A stretch of 64,000 nucleotides of DNA from Lachnospiraceae bacterium (GCA_017626095.1 JAGAJL010000009.1:1-64000), one strand, 5' to 3'; shown: positions 17,017 to 25,588, counted from the stretch's first letter. Notes: generated from the sequence alone by a model not told the origin. Program-made: numbers and translations.

Positions 17017-18255
17017 ATGGCAGGAAGAACCCCACAGGATAAAATCAGATGTTCTTTTTGTAATAAAACCCAGGATATGGTTCGGAAAATGATTTCCGGT
17101 CAGGATGGTGCTTATATCTGTGATGAGTGTATCTCACTCTGCACCGAAATCCTTGAAGAAGAGATGGAAGATGAAGAGATCGAAGAAGTTAAATCATCAA
17201 TTAACTTATTGAAACCAATTCAAATCAAGGAATTTCTGGATGAATATGTAATCGGTCAGGAGGAGGCAAAAAAAGTCCTTTCTGTTGCTGTTTACAATCA
17301 TTACAAAAGAGTTACGGCAGACAAAGACTTGGATGTGGAATTACAAAAGAGTAATATTATCATGATAGGACCTACCGGATCCGGTAAAACTTATCTTGCA
17401 CAGTCTTTAGCCAAGATTATCAATGTTCCTTTCGCCATTGCGGATGCGACGACATTGACAGAAGCAGGATATGTCGGAGAAGACGTTGAAAATATTCTGT
17501 TAAAATTAATTCAGGCTGCTGATTATGATATTGAAAAAGCCGAGTATGGTATTATTTACATCGATGAAATTGATAAGATAACCAAAAAAGGTGAAAATGT
17601 ATCTATCACACGTGATGTTTCCGGAGAAGGTGTACAACAGGCCTTATTAAAGATTATTGAAGGAACCGTTGCCAATGTACCACCGCAGGGTGGAAGAAAG
17701 CACCCCCACCAGGAAATGCTTCAGATTGATACGACCAATATCTTATTTATCTGCTCCGGTGCATTTGATGGACTCGAAAAGATTGTAGAAGCCAGACTGG
17801 ATCGCAAATCTATCGGATTTAATGCTCAGATTGTCAGCAAATCAAGTAGGGAGCTGGATGAATTATTAAAAGAGGTTACCGCACAGGATCTGGTAAAATT
17901 TGGTCTGATTCCGGAGTTTGTCGGACGTGTGCCGATTTCGGTATCATTAGAAGGATTGGATGAAAAAGCACTGGTACGTATCCTGACAGAACCGAAAAAT
18001 GCCTTGATTAAGCAGTATCAAAAGCTTTTTGAAATGGATGAAGTGGAATTGATTTTTGAAGAGGATGCTGTTAAGCGAATAGCCAAACAGGCTATGGAGC
18101 GTAAAACAGGTGCCCGCGGACTTCGTTCCATTATTGAACGGATTATGGTGGATATTATGTTTAAGATACCTTCCGATGATACGATTTCATCCTGCACTAT
18201 TACAGAGGATGCCGTTTTAGGAAAGGCTGAACCAAAGATCACTTATCGTAAGTAA
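17017..18255 (+). CDS. clpX: ATP-dependent Clp protease ATPase subunit ClpX
   Basis: The AAA+ unfoldase that recognises tagged proteins and threads them into ClpP. The 412-residue protein has an N-terminal C4 zinc-binding domain (CSFC at 12-15 and CDEC near 35-38). Walker [12 protein letters not shown] is near 118, Walker [10 protein letters not shown] near 180, and the loop KSIGFNA near 264, whose IGF contacts ClpP. A sensor and C-terminal subdomain follow ([15 protein letters not shown]). It lies 77 nt after clpP. Downstream is nearly 1 kb of palindromic repeats before engB, with no lon gene. Confidence 0.97.
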   Translation: MAGRTPQDKIRCSFCNKTQDMVRKMISGQDGAYICDECISLCTEILEEEMEDEEIEEVKSSINLLKPIQIKEFLDEYVIGQEEAKKVLSVAVYNHYKRVTADKDLDVELQKSNIIMIGPTGSGKTYLAQSLAKIINVPFAIADATTLTEAGYVGEDVENILLKLIQAADYDIEKAEYGIIYIDEIDKITKKGENVSITRDVSGEGVQQALLKIIEGTVANVPPQGGRKHPHQEMLQIDTTNILFICSGAFDGLEKIVEARLDRKSIGFNAQIVSKSSRELDELLKEVTAQDLVKFGLIPEFVGRVPISVSLEGLDEKALVRILTEPKNALIKQYQKLFEMDEVELIFEEDAVKRIAKQAMERKTGARGLRSIIERIMVDIMFKIPSDDTISSCTITEDAVLGKAEPKITYRK

Positions 18256-18260
18256 ATAAA

Positions 18261-18281
18261 CGTCGCCGAAAGGCGGCGTAT
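18261..18281 (+). terminator. hairpin at the end of clpX
   Basis: CGTCGCC-GAAA-GGCGGCG is a 7-bp GC-rich stem with a GAAA tetraloop, but only ATTACTTTC follows. It is probably the clpX terminator or a 3' stabiliser. Confidence 0.6.
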
Positions 18282-18331
18282 TACTTTCTATATGCATATG
18301 TTGAGATGTTTGGGGGATGTCAGGGACGGAC

Positions 18332-18558
18332 GTTTCATGAAAACAGTATTCTTTCGCGTTTAGGTTTCGATGTATAAGCTCATCTAAAGATTTCGTATTT
18401 CGGTTTGTCTATACGGACGCACCGGCGCACCCGGACATCCATGTCCGACGTGCACCTTTCGCAGCATCCATGCTGCGAATTGCTGAAATCGAACGAAATC
18501 TTAAGATGAACTAATACATCTTCACAATAAACGCTCAAAAATACTGTTTTCATGAAAC
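18332..18558 (+). repeat. palindromic structured repeat, copy A1
   Basis: A 227-bp element with perfect 19-bp terminal inverted repeats (GTTTCATGAAAACAGTATT, 18332-18350, against 18540-18558). The palindrome continues inward with mismatches, GATGTATAAG..CATCTAAAGATTTCG against CGAAATCTTAAGATG..CTAATACATC. It encloses two hairpins: GGCGCAC..GGACA-TCCA-TGTCC..GTGCACC, and the perfect 9-bp stem TTCGCAGCA-TCCA-TGCTGCGAA. It is non-coding, lies just downstream of clpX and is in tandem with A2. Confidence 0.85.
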
Positions 18559-18565
18559 TGTGTAC

Positions 18566-18780
18566 TGAAAACAGTATTCTTTCGCATTTAGGCTCTGATG
18601 TATAAGTTCATCTAAAGATTTCGTATCCGGTTAGTCTATACGGACGCACCGGCGCACCCGGACATCCATGTCCGACGTGCACCTTTCGTAGCATCCATGC
18701 TGCGAATTGCTGAAATCGAACGAAATCTTAAGATGAACTAATACATCTTCACAATAAACGCTCAAAAATACTGTTTTCAT
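18566..18780 (+). repeat. palindromic structured repeat, copy A2
   Basis: A near-identical tandem copy of A1. One difference (TTCGTAGCA for TTCGCAGCA) turns a C-G pair of the second hairpin into T-G, which keeps pairing possible in RNA. The right end reads CATAAAACTG, so the outermost bases of the 19-bp terminal repeat differ from A1. Confidence 0.85.
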
Positions 18781-18933
18781 AAAACTGTATCCTGACAATA
18801 TTCAACTATATTGGTAAAACAGTTTCAATAAATAATTGGAAGCATAAGCATATAGAAAGTAGGAAAAACATCATTATATATTTACTTGATGAGAAAAAGT
18901 TTATTAGTAAACTACGTTCGATTTTCGAGCGGC

Positions 18934-19153
18934 GGAAAGATGTTTTGTTTCCCGGTCATTTGGACGCTGTTGATTAGTTTATCTTAATATTCCGAGTGAT
19001 TATCAGCACTTTGCGACATGGATGTCGCAAAAGGCGCATCAAGACAGGATGTCTTTTATGCGCCGTGTGTGTACGGGCATAGATAAACTACATCCGGAAT
19101 ATTTAGATAAACTTATCAACGTTAGTCATGACCGGGAAATAAAATATCTTTCC
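18934..19153 (-). repeat. palindromic structured repeat, copy B1 (inverted)
   Basis: A 220-bp palindrome. GGAAAGATGTTTTGTTTCCC on the left pairs, with few mismatches, with the right end GGGAAATAAAATATCTTTCC. It continues through CGGTCAT/ATGACCG, GTTGATTAGTTTATCT/AGATAAACTTATCAAC and AATATTCCG/CGGAATATT. The interior hairpins are TTTGCGACA-TGGA-TGTCGCAAA and GGCGCAT..AGACAGGATGTCT..ATGCGCC (plus-strand reading). On the minus strand it aligns along its whole length with B2. It ends 79 nt before the engB start codon. Confidence 0.85.
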
Positions 19154-19231
19154 AGAGCGTAAAATAAAGCAGAGCGTAAATCGTAGCAGAGCGTAAAAGG
19201 AAAATGAAAACTAATTAGAAAAGGGTACATT

Positions 19232-19822
19232 ATGGTAATAAAAAGTGTAAATCTGGAGACGGTCTGTGGCATTACCAGTACGCTTCCGGAAAATAGTTTG
19301 CCGGAAATTGCGTTTGCGGGAAAAAGTAATGTCGGAAAATCTTCGCTGATTAACGGACTTATGAATCGTAAAAATTATGCGAGGACTTCTGCGCAGCCGG
19401 GGAAAACGCAGACTATTAATTTTTACAATATTAATAATGAATTGTATTTTGTGGATTTGCCGGGATACGGTTATGCCAATGCCTCAGTGGAAGTGAAGGC
19501 AAAATGGGGTAAGATGATTGAGCGGTATCTGCATACTTCCAGGCAGTTAAAAGCAGTTTTTCTTCTGATTGATATTCGACATGAGCCTTCGGCAAATGAT
19601 GTGCAAATGTATCAGTGGATTATAGAACAGGGATTTATGCCGGTTATTATTGCAACAAAACTGGATAAAATCAAACGTTCCCAGGTTGCAAAGCAAATTA
19701 AACTAATCAAAACCACCCTGTCGATGGGACCGGAAAGCACGATTTTACCCTATTCGGCATTGAGCAAACAGGGGCGGGAAGAGATTTATGAATATATTGA
19801 ATCTTTGTTGGAAACAACATAA
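19232..19822 (+). CDS. engB: ribosome biogenesis GTP-binding protein EngB/YsxC
   Basis: A small GTPase needed for large ribosomal subunit assembly. The 196-residue protein has the G1 motif GKSNVGKSSL (about 31-40), G3 VDLPGYG, G4 ATKLDK and a G5-like SALS. AAAAGGG lies 8 nt before ATG 19232. In many relatives it follows clpX-lon; here it follows clpX after a repeat-filled interval. Copy B1 of the repeat lies immediately upstream. Confidence 0.95.
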   Translation: MVIKSVNLETVCGITSTLPENSLPEIAFAGKSNVGKSSLINGLMNRKNYARTSAQPGKTQTINFYNINNELYFVDLPGYGYANASVEVKAKWGKMIERYLHTSRQLKAVFLLIDIRHEPSANDVQMYQWIIEQGFMPVIIATKLDKIKRSQVAKQIKLIKTTLSMGPESTILPYSALSKQGREEIYEYIESLLETT

Positions 19823-19864
19823 GTATGATGTGAGAGGCAAGCAGGAATGTATTTAGAATGTGTA

Positions 19865-19923
19865 TATGTCTCAGACATAAACATGAAAAGAGAAACTCGC
19901 TTTTGACAATTGTCACAAGCGAG
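19865..19923. promoter_or_regulatory. two palindromes upstream of the vanZ-like gene
   Basis: TATGTCT-C-AGACATA (19865-19879) is a perfect 15-bp palindrome. CTCGCTTTTGACA / TGTCACAAGCGAG (19896-19923) is a 28-bp palindrome with one mismatched pair. No T tract follows either, so operators are as likely as hairpins. They could control the following VanZ/ABC exporter genes. Confidence 0.45.
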
Positions 19924-19977
19924 AAGAGAAATAATGAATAAAATATATTTTGTAATTAAATAACAGGTGGTACGAAG

Positions 19978-20487
19978 ATGGAAAATTCAAAAAAGGCATG
20001 GCTTACCATGTTTCGGGTTGTTCTAATCGTCTATCTCATTCTGCTGATTCGATTTATTGTGTTAAAATATCCATATTCTGTTTTACGGGATATTATGGAT
20101 GAATGGGGATTATCAACTGTAAAAGAGGGATTGTTAATAGGAATAGAAAAAGCGAATTTTAAACCTTTTCGCAGTATTCTTTTGTACATACGCTACTTCA
20201 AACGGATTAATGGTTTCGGAAATCTGGTTGGAAATGTATGTCTGTTTATCCCATTGGGCATACTGTTATGTGTCGCTCTGCCAAATTATAAAAAGTATGG
20301 TCTGCCGGTTTTATTCTGCGGATTGTATTCTTTGTTGATTGAACTGTTTCAGTTGGTTACTCATTTTGGCATTTTTGATGTAGACGATATTATTTTAAAT
20401 ACTTTCGGCGGTTTATTGGGATATATTATCTTTTTGATCATCGGGAAATGGATAAAATCCCGAAAAGGAGGATCTGATATACAATGA
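19978..20487 (+). CDS. VanZ-like family membrane protein
   Basis: A 169-residue membrane protein with about four hydrophobic segments. The core FGNLVGNVCLFIPLGILL and the IELFQLVTHFGIFDVDDIILNT-type segment (charged DVDDI near residue 135) are typical of VanZ-like proteins. VanZ itself gives low-level teicoplanin resistance, but most family members have no known role. AGGTGG precedes ATG 19978. The stop overlaps the start of the ABC exporter gene (ATGA-type overlap), so it belongs to that operon. Confidence 0.85.
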   Translation: MENSKKAWLTMFRVVLIVYLILLIRFIVLKYPYSVLRDIMDEWGLSTVKEGLLIGIEKANFKPFRSILLYIRYFKRINGFGNLVGNVCLFIPLGILLCVALPNYKKYGLPVLFCGLYSLLIELFQLVTHFGIFDVDDIILNTFGGLLGYIIFLIIGKWIKSRKGGSDIQ

Positions 20488-22340
20488 AGGGCCTGTTAAA
20501 GTATCTTAAGGAATATAAAAAAGAAAGTATTTTGGCACCGGTATTCAAGATGTTGGAGGCATCTTTTGAACTATTGGTGCCTCTTGTTATTGGTGCCATG
20601 ATTAATGTCGGTATCGCCAATATGGACAAAAACTATATTCTGTCCATGGGAGGTATTCTGGTTTTTCTTGGTGTGATCGGATTGATCTGTTCCGTGACAG
20701 CCCAGTACTATGCAGCAAAGGCGGCGACCGGATTTGCCGCCAAGCTTCGTTATGCAATGTTTACACATATTCAGGCTTTTAGCTATGAAAAACTGGATAC
20801 GATCGGTACTTCCACATTAATTACGCGTATGACAAGTGATATCAATCAGGTACAGAACGGAGTAAACATGTTCTTGCGATTGTTTTTGCGATCTCCGTTT
20901 ATTGTAATCGGTGCCGTCATCATGGCCTTTTATGTAGATGTAAAAGCAGCACTTGTTTTTGCAGTGGCTATTCCAATTCTTTCTCTGGTTGTTTTTGGCA
21001 TTGTCTTTGCCAATATTCCCTTATATAAAAAGGTTCAGGACCGTCTGGACAAGGTTACATTAGCTACGCGCGAGACCTTAAACGGTATCCGTGTTATTCG
21101 TGCTTTTCGTAAAGAATCGGATGAGATTCAGGAGTTCGATGAAAAAAATAAAACATTGACCGGAATACAGCTACTGGCAGGAAGGGTATCGGCTCTTCTC
21201 AATCCGTTGACATACGTTATTATCAATCTGGCGCTTGTGGTTTTGCTATACACCGGTGCATTTCGGGTAGATGTCGGTGGAATCAAGCAGGGAGATGTGG
21301 TTTCCCTTGTAAATTACATGTCCCAAATTTTGGTGGAGCTTGTAAAGCTCGCAAATCTGATTGTGACATTGACAAAAGCCATGGCATGTGCATCCCGTAT
21401 TGAAAATGTTATGCAGATAGAAGAAGGAATGGGAGAAGATGTAGATTATTATGAACATCATGATCATCATGATGTTCATTCAGCCGTAAGCAGCGGATGT
21501 GAAGCGGAAACAACAAAAACGACAAATGTGTCAGGCAAGGAAAAAGACATACCGAACACTAGTCACACGCTATCCGGGAAATCAAAGGATGCCTTTATTC
21601 AGTTCCAAAATGTTTCATTTACTTATAAGCAGGCTTCCGAGGAAGCTTTGAGTGATATGAATTTTTCCGTGGAAAAAGGACAGACCATTGGTATTATCGG
21701 TGGAACCGGTTCCGGAAAATCCACGTTGGTTCAACTGATCCCGAGACTATATGATGTCACAAAAGGAAGTGTCATGGTCAAGGGCAAAAATGTCAAAGAC
21801 TATGATTTGGACGAGCTTCGCAAAATGATTGGTTACGTACCGCAAAAGGCAGCACTATTTAAAGGTACAATCAGAGATAACATCTGTTTTGGAAAATCAG
21901 ATGCATTGGATGATGCCATAGAGGAAGCTATTTTGGTTGCTCAGGCAAAAGAATTTATTGAAAAAAAGGAAGAGGGATTGGATACGCCGGTAGAACAGGG
22001 AGGACGGAATCTTTCAGGAGGACAGCGGCAGAGGTTGACGATTGCAAGAGCGCTGGTGCGCAGACCCCAAGTCCTGATTTTGGATGATAGTTGTAGTGCG
22101 TTAGACTATGCTACCGATGTAGCACTCAGAGACGGATTGTCTAAATTATCCTATCATCCGACGGTCTTTTTAGTATCACAGAGAACAATTTCCATTCAGG
22201 ATGCCGATCAGATTATTGTATTGGACGATGGAGAAATTGTTGGTATCGGCAAGCATGAAGTTCTGTTAAGGGAATGCGAAGTATATCGTGAAATCTACGA
22301 TTCTCAGTATAAAGAGGAGGCGGAATCACATGAGTCATAA
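20484..22340 (+). CDS. ABC exporter half-transporter, degenerate-site subunit
   Basis: A 618-residue type-IV ABC half-transporter: six membrane segments, then an ATPase with Walker A GGTGSGKST (about 406) and signature LSGGQRQRLTIARAL (about 509). The residue after Walker B, normally the catalytic Glu, is Asp (VLILDDSCSALD, about 529). The H-loop His is replaced by Gln (VSQRTIS, about 563). These substitutions mark the non-catalytic partner of a heterodimeric exporter; the second subunit overlaps immediately downstream. Between membrane and ATPase domains is an unusual His/Asp-rich insertion (YYEHHDHHDVHS, about 322-333) plus a Thr/Ser-rich stretch, possibly metal-binding. Substrate unknown, probably drugs or lipids. 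Confidence 0.92.
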   Translation: MKGLLKYLKEYKKESILAPVFKMLEASFELLVPLVIGAMINVGIANMDKNYILSMGGILVFLGVIGLICSVTAQYYAAKAATGFAAKLRYAMFTHIQAFSYEKLDTIGTSTLITRMTSDINQVQNGVNMFLRLFLRSPFIVIGAVIMAFYVDVKAALVFAVAIPILSLVVFGIVFANIPLYKKVQDRLDKVTLATRETLNGIRVIRAFRKESDEIQEFDEKNKTLTGIQLLAGRVSALLNPLTYVIINLALVVLLYTGAFRVDVGGIKQGDVVSLVNYMSQILVELVKLANLIVTLTKAMACASRIENVMQIEEGMGEDVDYYEHHDHHDVHSAVSSGCEAETTKTTNVSGKEKDIPNTSHTLSGKSKDAFIQFQNVSFTYKQASEEALSDMNFSVEKGQTIGIIGGTGSGKSTLVQLIPRLYDVTKGSVMVKGKNVKDYDLDELRKMIGYVPQKAALFKGTIRDNICFGKSDALDDAIEEAILVAQAKEFIEKKEEGLDTPVEQGGRNLSGGQRQRLTIARALVRRPQVLILDDSCSALDYATDVALRDGLSKLSYHPTVFLVSQRTISIQDADQIIVLDDGEIVGIGKHEVLLRECEVYREIYDSQYKEEAESHES

Positions 22341-24060
22341 AGATACTTTAAAAAGAGTTGCGAAATATATTAAAAAATATTGGTTTTATCTGCTATTTTC
22401 TCTCATTCTGGCAGTTTTGACCGTCAGTGATACTCTTTATCTGCCGATTTTGACCGGACGCGCTGTGGATCAGATGGTAGAACAGGGAATGGTGGATTTT
22501 GAAATGCTGTTTTCTCTGTTAAGAAGTATGGGAGTGGTTATCCTGATTACCGCAGTATCGCAGTGGCTTATGAGTTTATGCAATAATCAAATGACGTATC
22601 TGGTAGTAAGAGATATTCGGAAAGAGGCATTTGATAAAATTCAGATTCTTCCTTTGAAATATGTTGATAACCATCCCACCGGAGAAATTGTCAGCAAAGT
22701 CATTGCCGATGTGGATCAGTTTGCAGATGGTCTGTTGATGGGATTTACACAGTTGTTTTCCGGTGTATTGACAATCTGTGGAACTCTGTATTTTATGCTT
22801 TCTGTAAATGTGATTGTAGCACTCGTGGTAATCCTTATAACACCTGTGTCACTTTTTGTAGCAAGCTATATTGCCAGAAAGACTTATTCGATGTTCAAAC
22901 TGCAGTCAGAGACGAGAGGCGAACAGACTGCTTTGATTGATGAGATGATTGGAAATCAGAAAGTTGTTCAGGTTTTTTCAAAGCAGGATGATGTTGCTAA
23001 GGAATTTGCTCAAATCAATGACAGGCTGGAAACTTGTTCTTTAAAGGCAACCTTTTTTTCGTCCCTGACCAATCCCTGTACGCGGTTTGTAAACAGTCTG
23101 GTATACACCGGAGTAGGTGTAAGCGGTGCATTTGCAGTCATTTCAGGATATATGAGTATTGGCCAGTTATCCGCATTTTTAAGCTATGCGAATCAGTATA
23201 CCAAACCCTTTAATGAAATATCCGGTGTGGTTACGGAACTTCAGAATGCCATTGCCTGTGCGGCAAGAATTTTTGAATTAATCGAAGAAGCCCCGCAAAT
23301 TCCGGATGATGAGGATGCCGTGGTCCTGCATTATGATGATGGAGAAGTATCTTTGGAAGATGTCAGCTTTTCTTACCATGAAGAGCAGAAATTGATTGAA
23401 GACTTTAATTTATGCGTTAAGCCCGGACAACGTGTTGCGATTGTCGGTCCTACAGGATGCGGAAAAACAACCATTATCAACTTGCTGATGCGCTTTTATG
23501 ATGTAAAGGAAGGCAGTATTAAGGTAATGGGAGAGAATATCCGTCATATTACCAGAGACAGTCTAAGGGCTTCGTATGGTATGGTTTTGCAGGAAACCTG
23601 GTTGAAGTCCGGTACGATTTTTGAAAATATCAGTATGGGTAAGCCGGACGCAACCATAGAGGAAGTCATCGAGGCTGCCAAAGCATCGCATGTACACAGC
23701 TTTATCAAAAGGCTTCCAAACGGTTATGATACGGTAATTGGAGAAGATGGTGGTTCCTTAAGTCAAGGACAAAAACAGCTGTTATGTATTTCCAGAGTAA
23801 TGTTAGCATTGCCGCCTATGCTGATTTTGGATGAAGCAACTTCCTCCATTGATACACGTACGGAATTGAAAATCCAAAATGCTTTTGCAAAACTGATGAA
23901 AGGAAAAACGACTTTTATTGTCGCACATCGTCTTTCCACAATCAAAGAGGCTGATATAATATTGGTTATGAAAGACGGAAATATTATTGAGCAGGGCAAT
24001 CATAAAAGTCTGTTGGAGCGCGGCGGCTTTTATTCAGAGTTGTATCGTCTGGCAAAATAA
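22330..24060 (+). CDS. ABC exporter half-transporter, catalytic subunit
   Basis: A 576-residue partner of the preceding gene. It has a six-helix membrane domain and an ATPase with Walker A GPTGCGKTT (about 371), Walker B MLILDEATSSID with the catalytic Glu (about 497) and the H-loop VAHRLSTI (about 531). Its signature is altered (LSQGQKQLL instead of LSGGQ). Because the partner supplies LSGGQ and this chain the Glu and His, one full and one degenerate ATP site would form, as in TM287/288-type exporters. ATG 22330 follows GAGGAGG; the open frame starts at 22288, but the upstream part overlaps the previous gene. About 160 nt of AT-rich sequence follows before the next promoter. Confidence 0.92.
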   Translation: MSHKDTLKRVAKYIKKYWFYLLFSLILAVLTVSDTLYLPILTGRAVDQMVEQGMVDFEMLFSLLRSMGVVILITAVSQWLMSLCNNQMTYLVVRDIRKEAFDKIQILPLKYVDNHPTGEIVSKVIADVDQFADGLLMGFTQLFSGVLTICGTLYFMLSVNVIVALVVILITPVSLFVASYIARKTYSMFKLQSETRGEQTALIDEMIGNQKVVQVFSKQDDVAKEFAQINDRLETCSLKATFFSSLTNPCTRFVNSLVYTGVGVSGAFAVISGYMSIGQLSAFLSYANQYTKPFNEISGVVTELQNAIACAARIFELIEEAPQIPDDEDAVVLHYDDGEVSLEDVSFSYHEEQKLIEDFNLCVKPGQRVAIVGPTGCGKTTIINLLMRFYDVKEGSIKVMGENIRHITRDSLRASYGMVLQETWLKSGTIFENISMGKPDATIEEVIEAAKASHVHSFIKRLPNGYDTVIGEDGGSLSQGQKQLLCISRVMLALPPMLILDEATSSIDTRTELKIQNAFAKLMKGKTTFIVAHRLSTIKEADIILVMKDGNIIEQGNHKSLLERGGFYSELYRLAK

Positions 24061-24223
24061 ATTGAAATCCAAACAAGTTGCTTGGATAATTGGTTGCATG
24101 AAAGAAATAATATGGAAAATGATTGAAAACGCATGTTGATTTATATAATGCAAGCATTTGGATGATATAAAATGGTTTATAAAATGATTTAAAAAGAATG
24201 ATTTAAAAAGCAATCAATTAGAT

Positions 24224-24252
24224 TTGACAAATCAAATATGGAATGATACTAT
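24224..24252 (+). promoter_or_regulatory. strong sigma-A promoter before the amino-acid ABC operon
   Basis: A perfect TTGACA (24224-24229), a 17-nt spacer and TACTAT (24247-24252). Transcription would start near 24259, inside the hairpin that follows. Confidence 0.7.
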
Positions 24253-24256
24253 ACCT

Positions 24257-24299
24257 ATGGACAATGATGTCGGAAATAGATACATTGTCCATATTTTTT
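24257..24299 (+). terminator. leader terminator/attenuator of the amino-acid ABC operon
   Basis: ATGGACAATG (24257-24266) pairs perfectly with CATTGTCCAT (24283-24292) and is followed by ATTTTTTG. It lies just downstream of the promoter and ahead of the first gene (24326). It therefore either attenuates that operon or only ends transcripts coming from the ABC exporter upstream. Confidence 0.7.
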
Positions 24300-24325
24300 G
24301 TTATAGCGACGAGAGGAGAATTATT

Positions 24326-25198
24326 ATGATGAAAAAGTTACTTGCCTGTGTTCTTGCAGGTACTATGGTAGTTGCTTCTTTGACAGCATGCGGTTCTGCA
24401 CAGCCTGCTGAAGAAACAACAGCAACAACAGAGGAAACAACCGAATCCGGTAGTTCTGAAACAGCAGAGGTTGCAGAAGAGACCTCATTAACATTACAGC
24501 CCGGAAAATTATTAGTTGGTGCTGAAATCGGTTACCCTCCGATGGAATACTTTGATGAAGACGGTGCTACACCAATCGGATTTGATATGGAATTGGCACA
24601 GGCTCTTGCTGATGAGATGGGCTTGGAATTAGAAATCGTTGATACTGCATGGGACGGAATTTTTGCCGGTGTTGATACAGATAAATATGATGTTATCATG
24701 TCATGTGTAAGCTGGACCGAAGGCCGTGACGAAGAATACTTATTGTCAAAACCTTATGTTGCAAATGCTCCTGTTTTAGTAGTCCCCAACGATTCTGAAA
24801 TCGCAGATGTAGCTGATCTTGCCGGTAAATCCGTTGCAGTTCAGATGGAAACAACTGCAGATTATATTATGCAGGATCAGATTGCTGCAGGTGTAGATAC
24901 AGATTTAAGACAGTATGAAAAGGTTATCAATGCATTTGATGAAATCAAAGCAGGTCGTGTTGATGCTGTATGTACAGATGCCGTTGTAGCATCTTACTAT
25001 CTTGGAGATGAAGCCAACAACTACAAGACTGTATGGCAGGCACCCGATGAAGAACCCATTGTTATGTGCTTTAAAAAAGGTAATGATGATTTAAAGAACG
25101 CAATGGAAGAAGCTTTTGATGCTGTAAAAGCAAGCGGAAAGCTTGGTGAAATTGCAACAAAGTATTTCGGAAGCGATATTACAGCTGATATGGAATAA
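24326..25198 (+). CDS. amino-acid ABC transporter substrate-binding lipoprotein
   Basis: A 290-residue lipoprotein with signal MMKKLLACVLAG and lipobox SLTACG, a Thr/Glu-rich linker (about 25-50) and a bacterial SBP-3 domain. Family motifs are GAEIGYPPMEYFDEDG, GFDMELAQALADEMG, YDVIMSCVSWTEGRDE and LAGKSVAVQ. It binds a polar amino acid or cystine; the exact ligand is not readable. The frame is open from 24224 but AGAGGAG lies just before ATG 24326 (or 24329). Permease and ATPase follow after a terminator at 25254, which would make this binding protein more abundant than the membrane parts. Confidence 0.92.
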   Translation: MMKKLLACVLAGTMVVASLTACGSAQPAEETTATTEETTESGSSETAEVAEETSLTLQPGKLLVGAEIGYPPMEYFDEDGATPIGFDMELAQALADEMGLELEIVDTAWDGIFAGVDTDKYDVIMSCVSWTEGRDEEYLLSKPYVANAPVLVVPNDSEIADVADLAGKSVAVQMETTADYIMQDQIAAGVDTDLRQYEKVINAFDEIKAGRVDAVCTDAVVASYYLGDEANNYKTVWQAPDEEPIVMCFKKGNDDLKNAMEEAFDAVKASGKLGEIATKYFGSDITADME

Positions 25199-25253
25199 GA
25201 CAGAGTGTGCGGCATGCTTATTATAAATAACATCAGCCGATACAAAATGAAGC

Positions 25254-25295
25254 AAACTCCCTATCTGATAATATTGACAGGTAGGGAGTTTATTT
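25254..25295 (+). terminator. intra-operon terminator after the binding-protein gene
   Basis: AAACTCCCTATCTG pairs with CAGGTAGGGAGTTT around a 10-nt loop with one mismatch, and TTTAT follows. It probably limits read-through into the permease and ATPase genes. Confidence 0.75.
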
Positions 25296-25300
25296 ATAAG

Positions 25301-25345
25301 GTACGCAATTCATTGGTATCATGGAGCAGATCACCTTTTGCTTCC
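25301..25345 (-). repeat. short dispersed repeat, copy R4
   Basis: On the minus strand it reads GCAAAAGGT..CTGCTCCATGATACC followed by AATGAATTGCGTAC. It matches the copy at 55631-55690 over about 45 nt and the core of those at 32758 and 36719. The remaining 240 nt to the permease gene are AT-rich with no gene. Confidence 0.5.
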
Positions 25346-25588
25346 AACATCAATCAGTATATATTCAACTTTCATCGGTACATTTTCATTCGACAATCAT
25401 TATATAGTTGGCATTGATTATACTATAGCGCTATATCATAAAACGAAACAACGTTTGACGTATAGGAAAAATTGTTTTATAAAATATATAGGTTCTTTAT
25501 TGATAAATTTTTTGAATTGTTTTCTGATTTTATCTGGAATACCGGAACAACTCAAGAAAGAATAAATGTTACATGAGGAGGAATAAAC

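Larger units (their letters stand above)
18282..18861. repeat. composite element bounded by a 14-bp inverted repeat
   Basis: TACTTTCTATATGC (18282-18295) is the perfect complement of GCATATAGAAAGTA (18848-18861). Nested inside is a second inverted pair, TGTCAGG (18318-18324) and CCTGACA (18791-18797). Inside that lie the tandem copies A1 and A2. The layering suggests one older element in which the core was later duplicated. No open reading frame of note is inside and no clear target-site duplication is seen. Confidence 0.6.

Noticed and set aside
18337-18780. Tandem A1-A2 as a CRISPR array
   Set aside because: Units are about 215 bp, palindromic and contiguous, without short repeats and unique spacers; no cas genes nearby.
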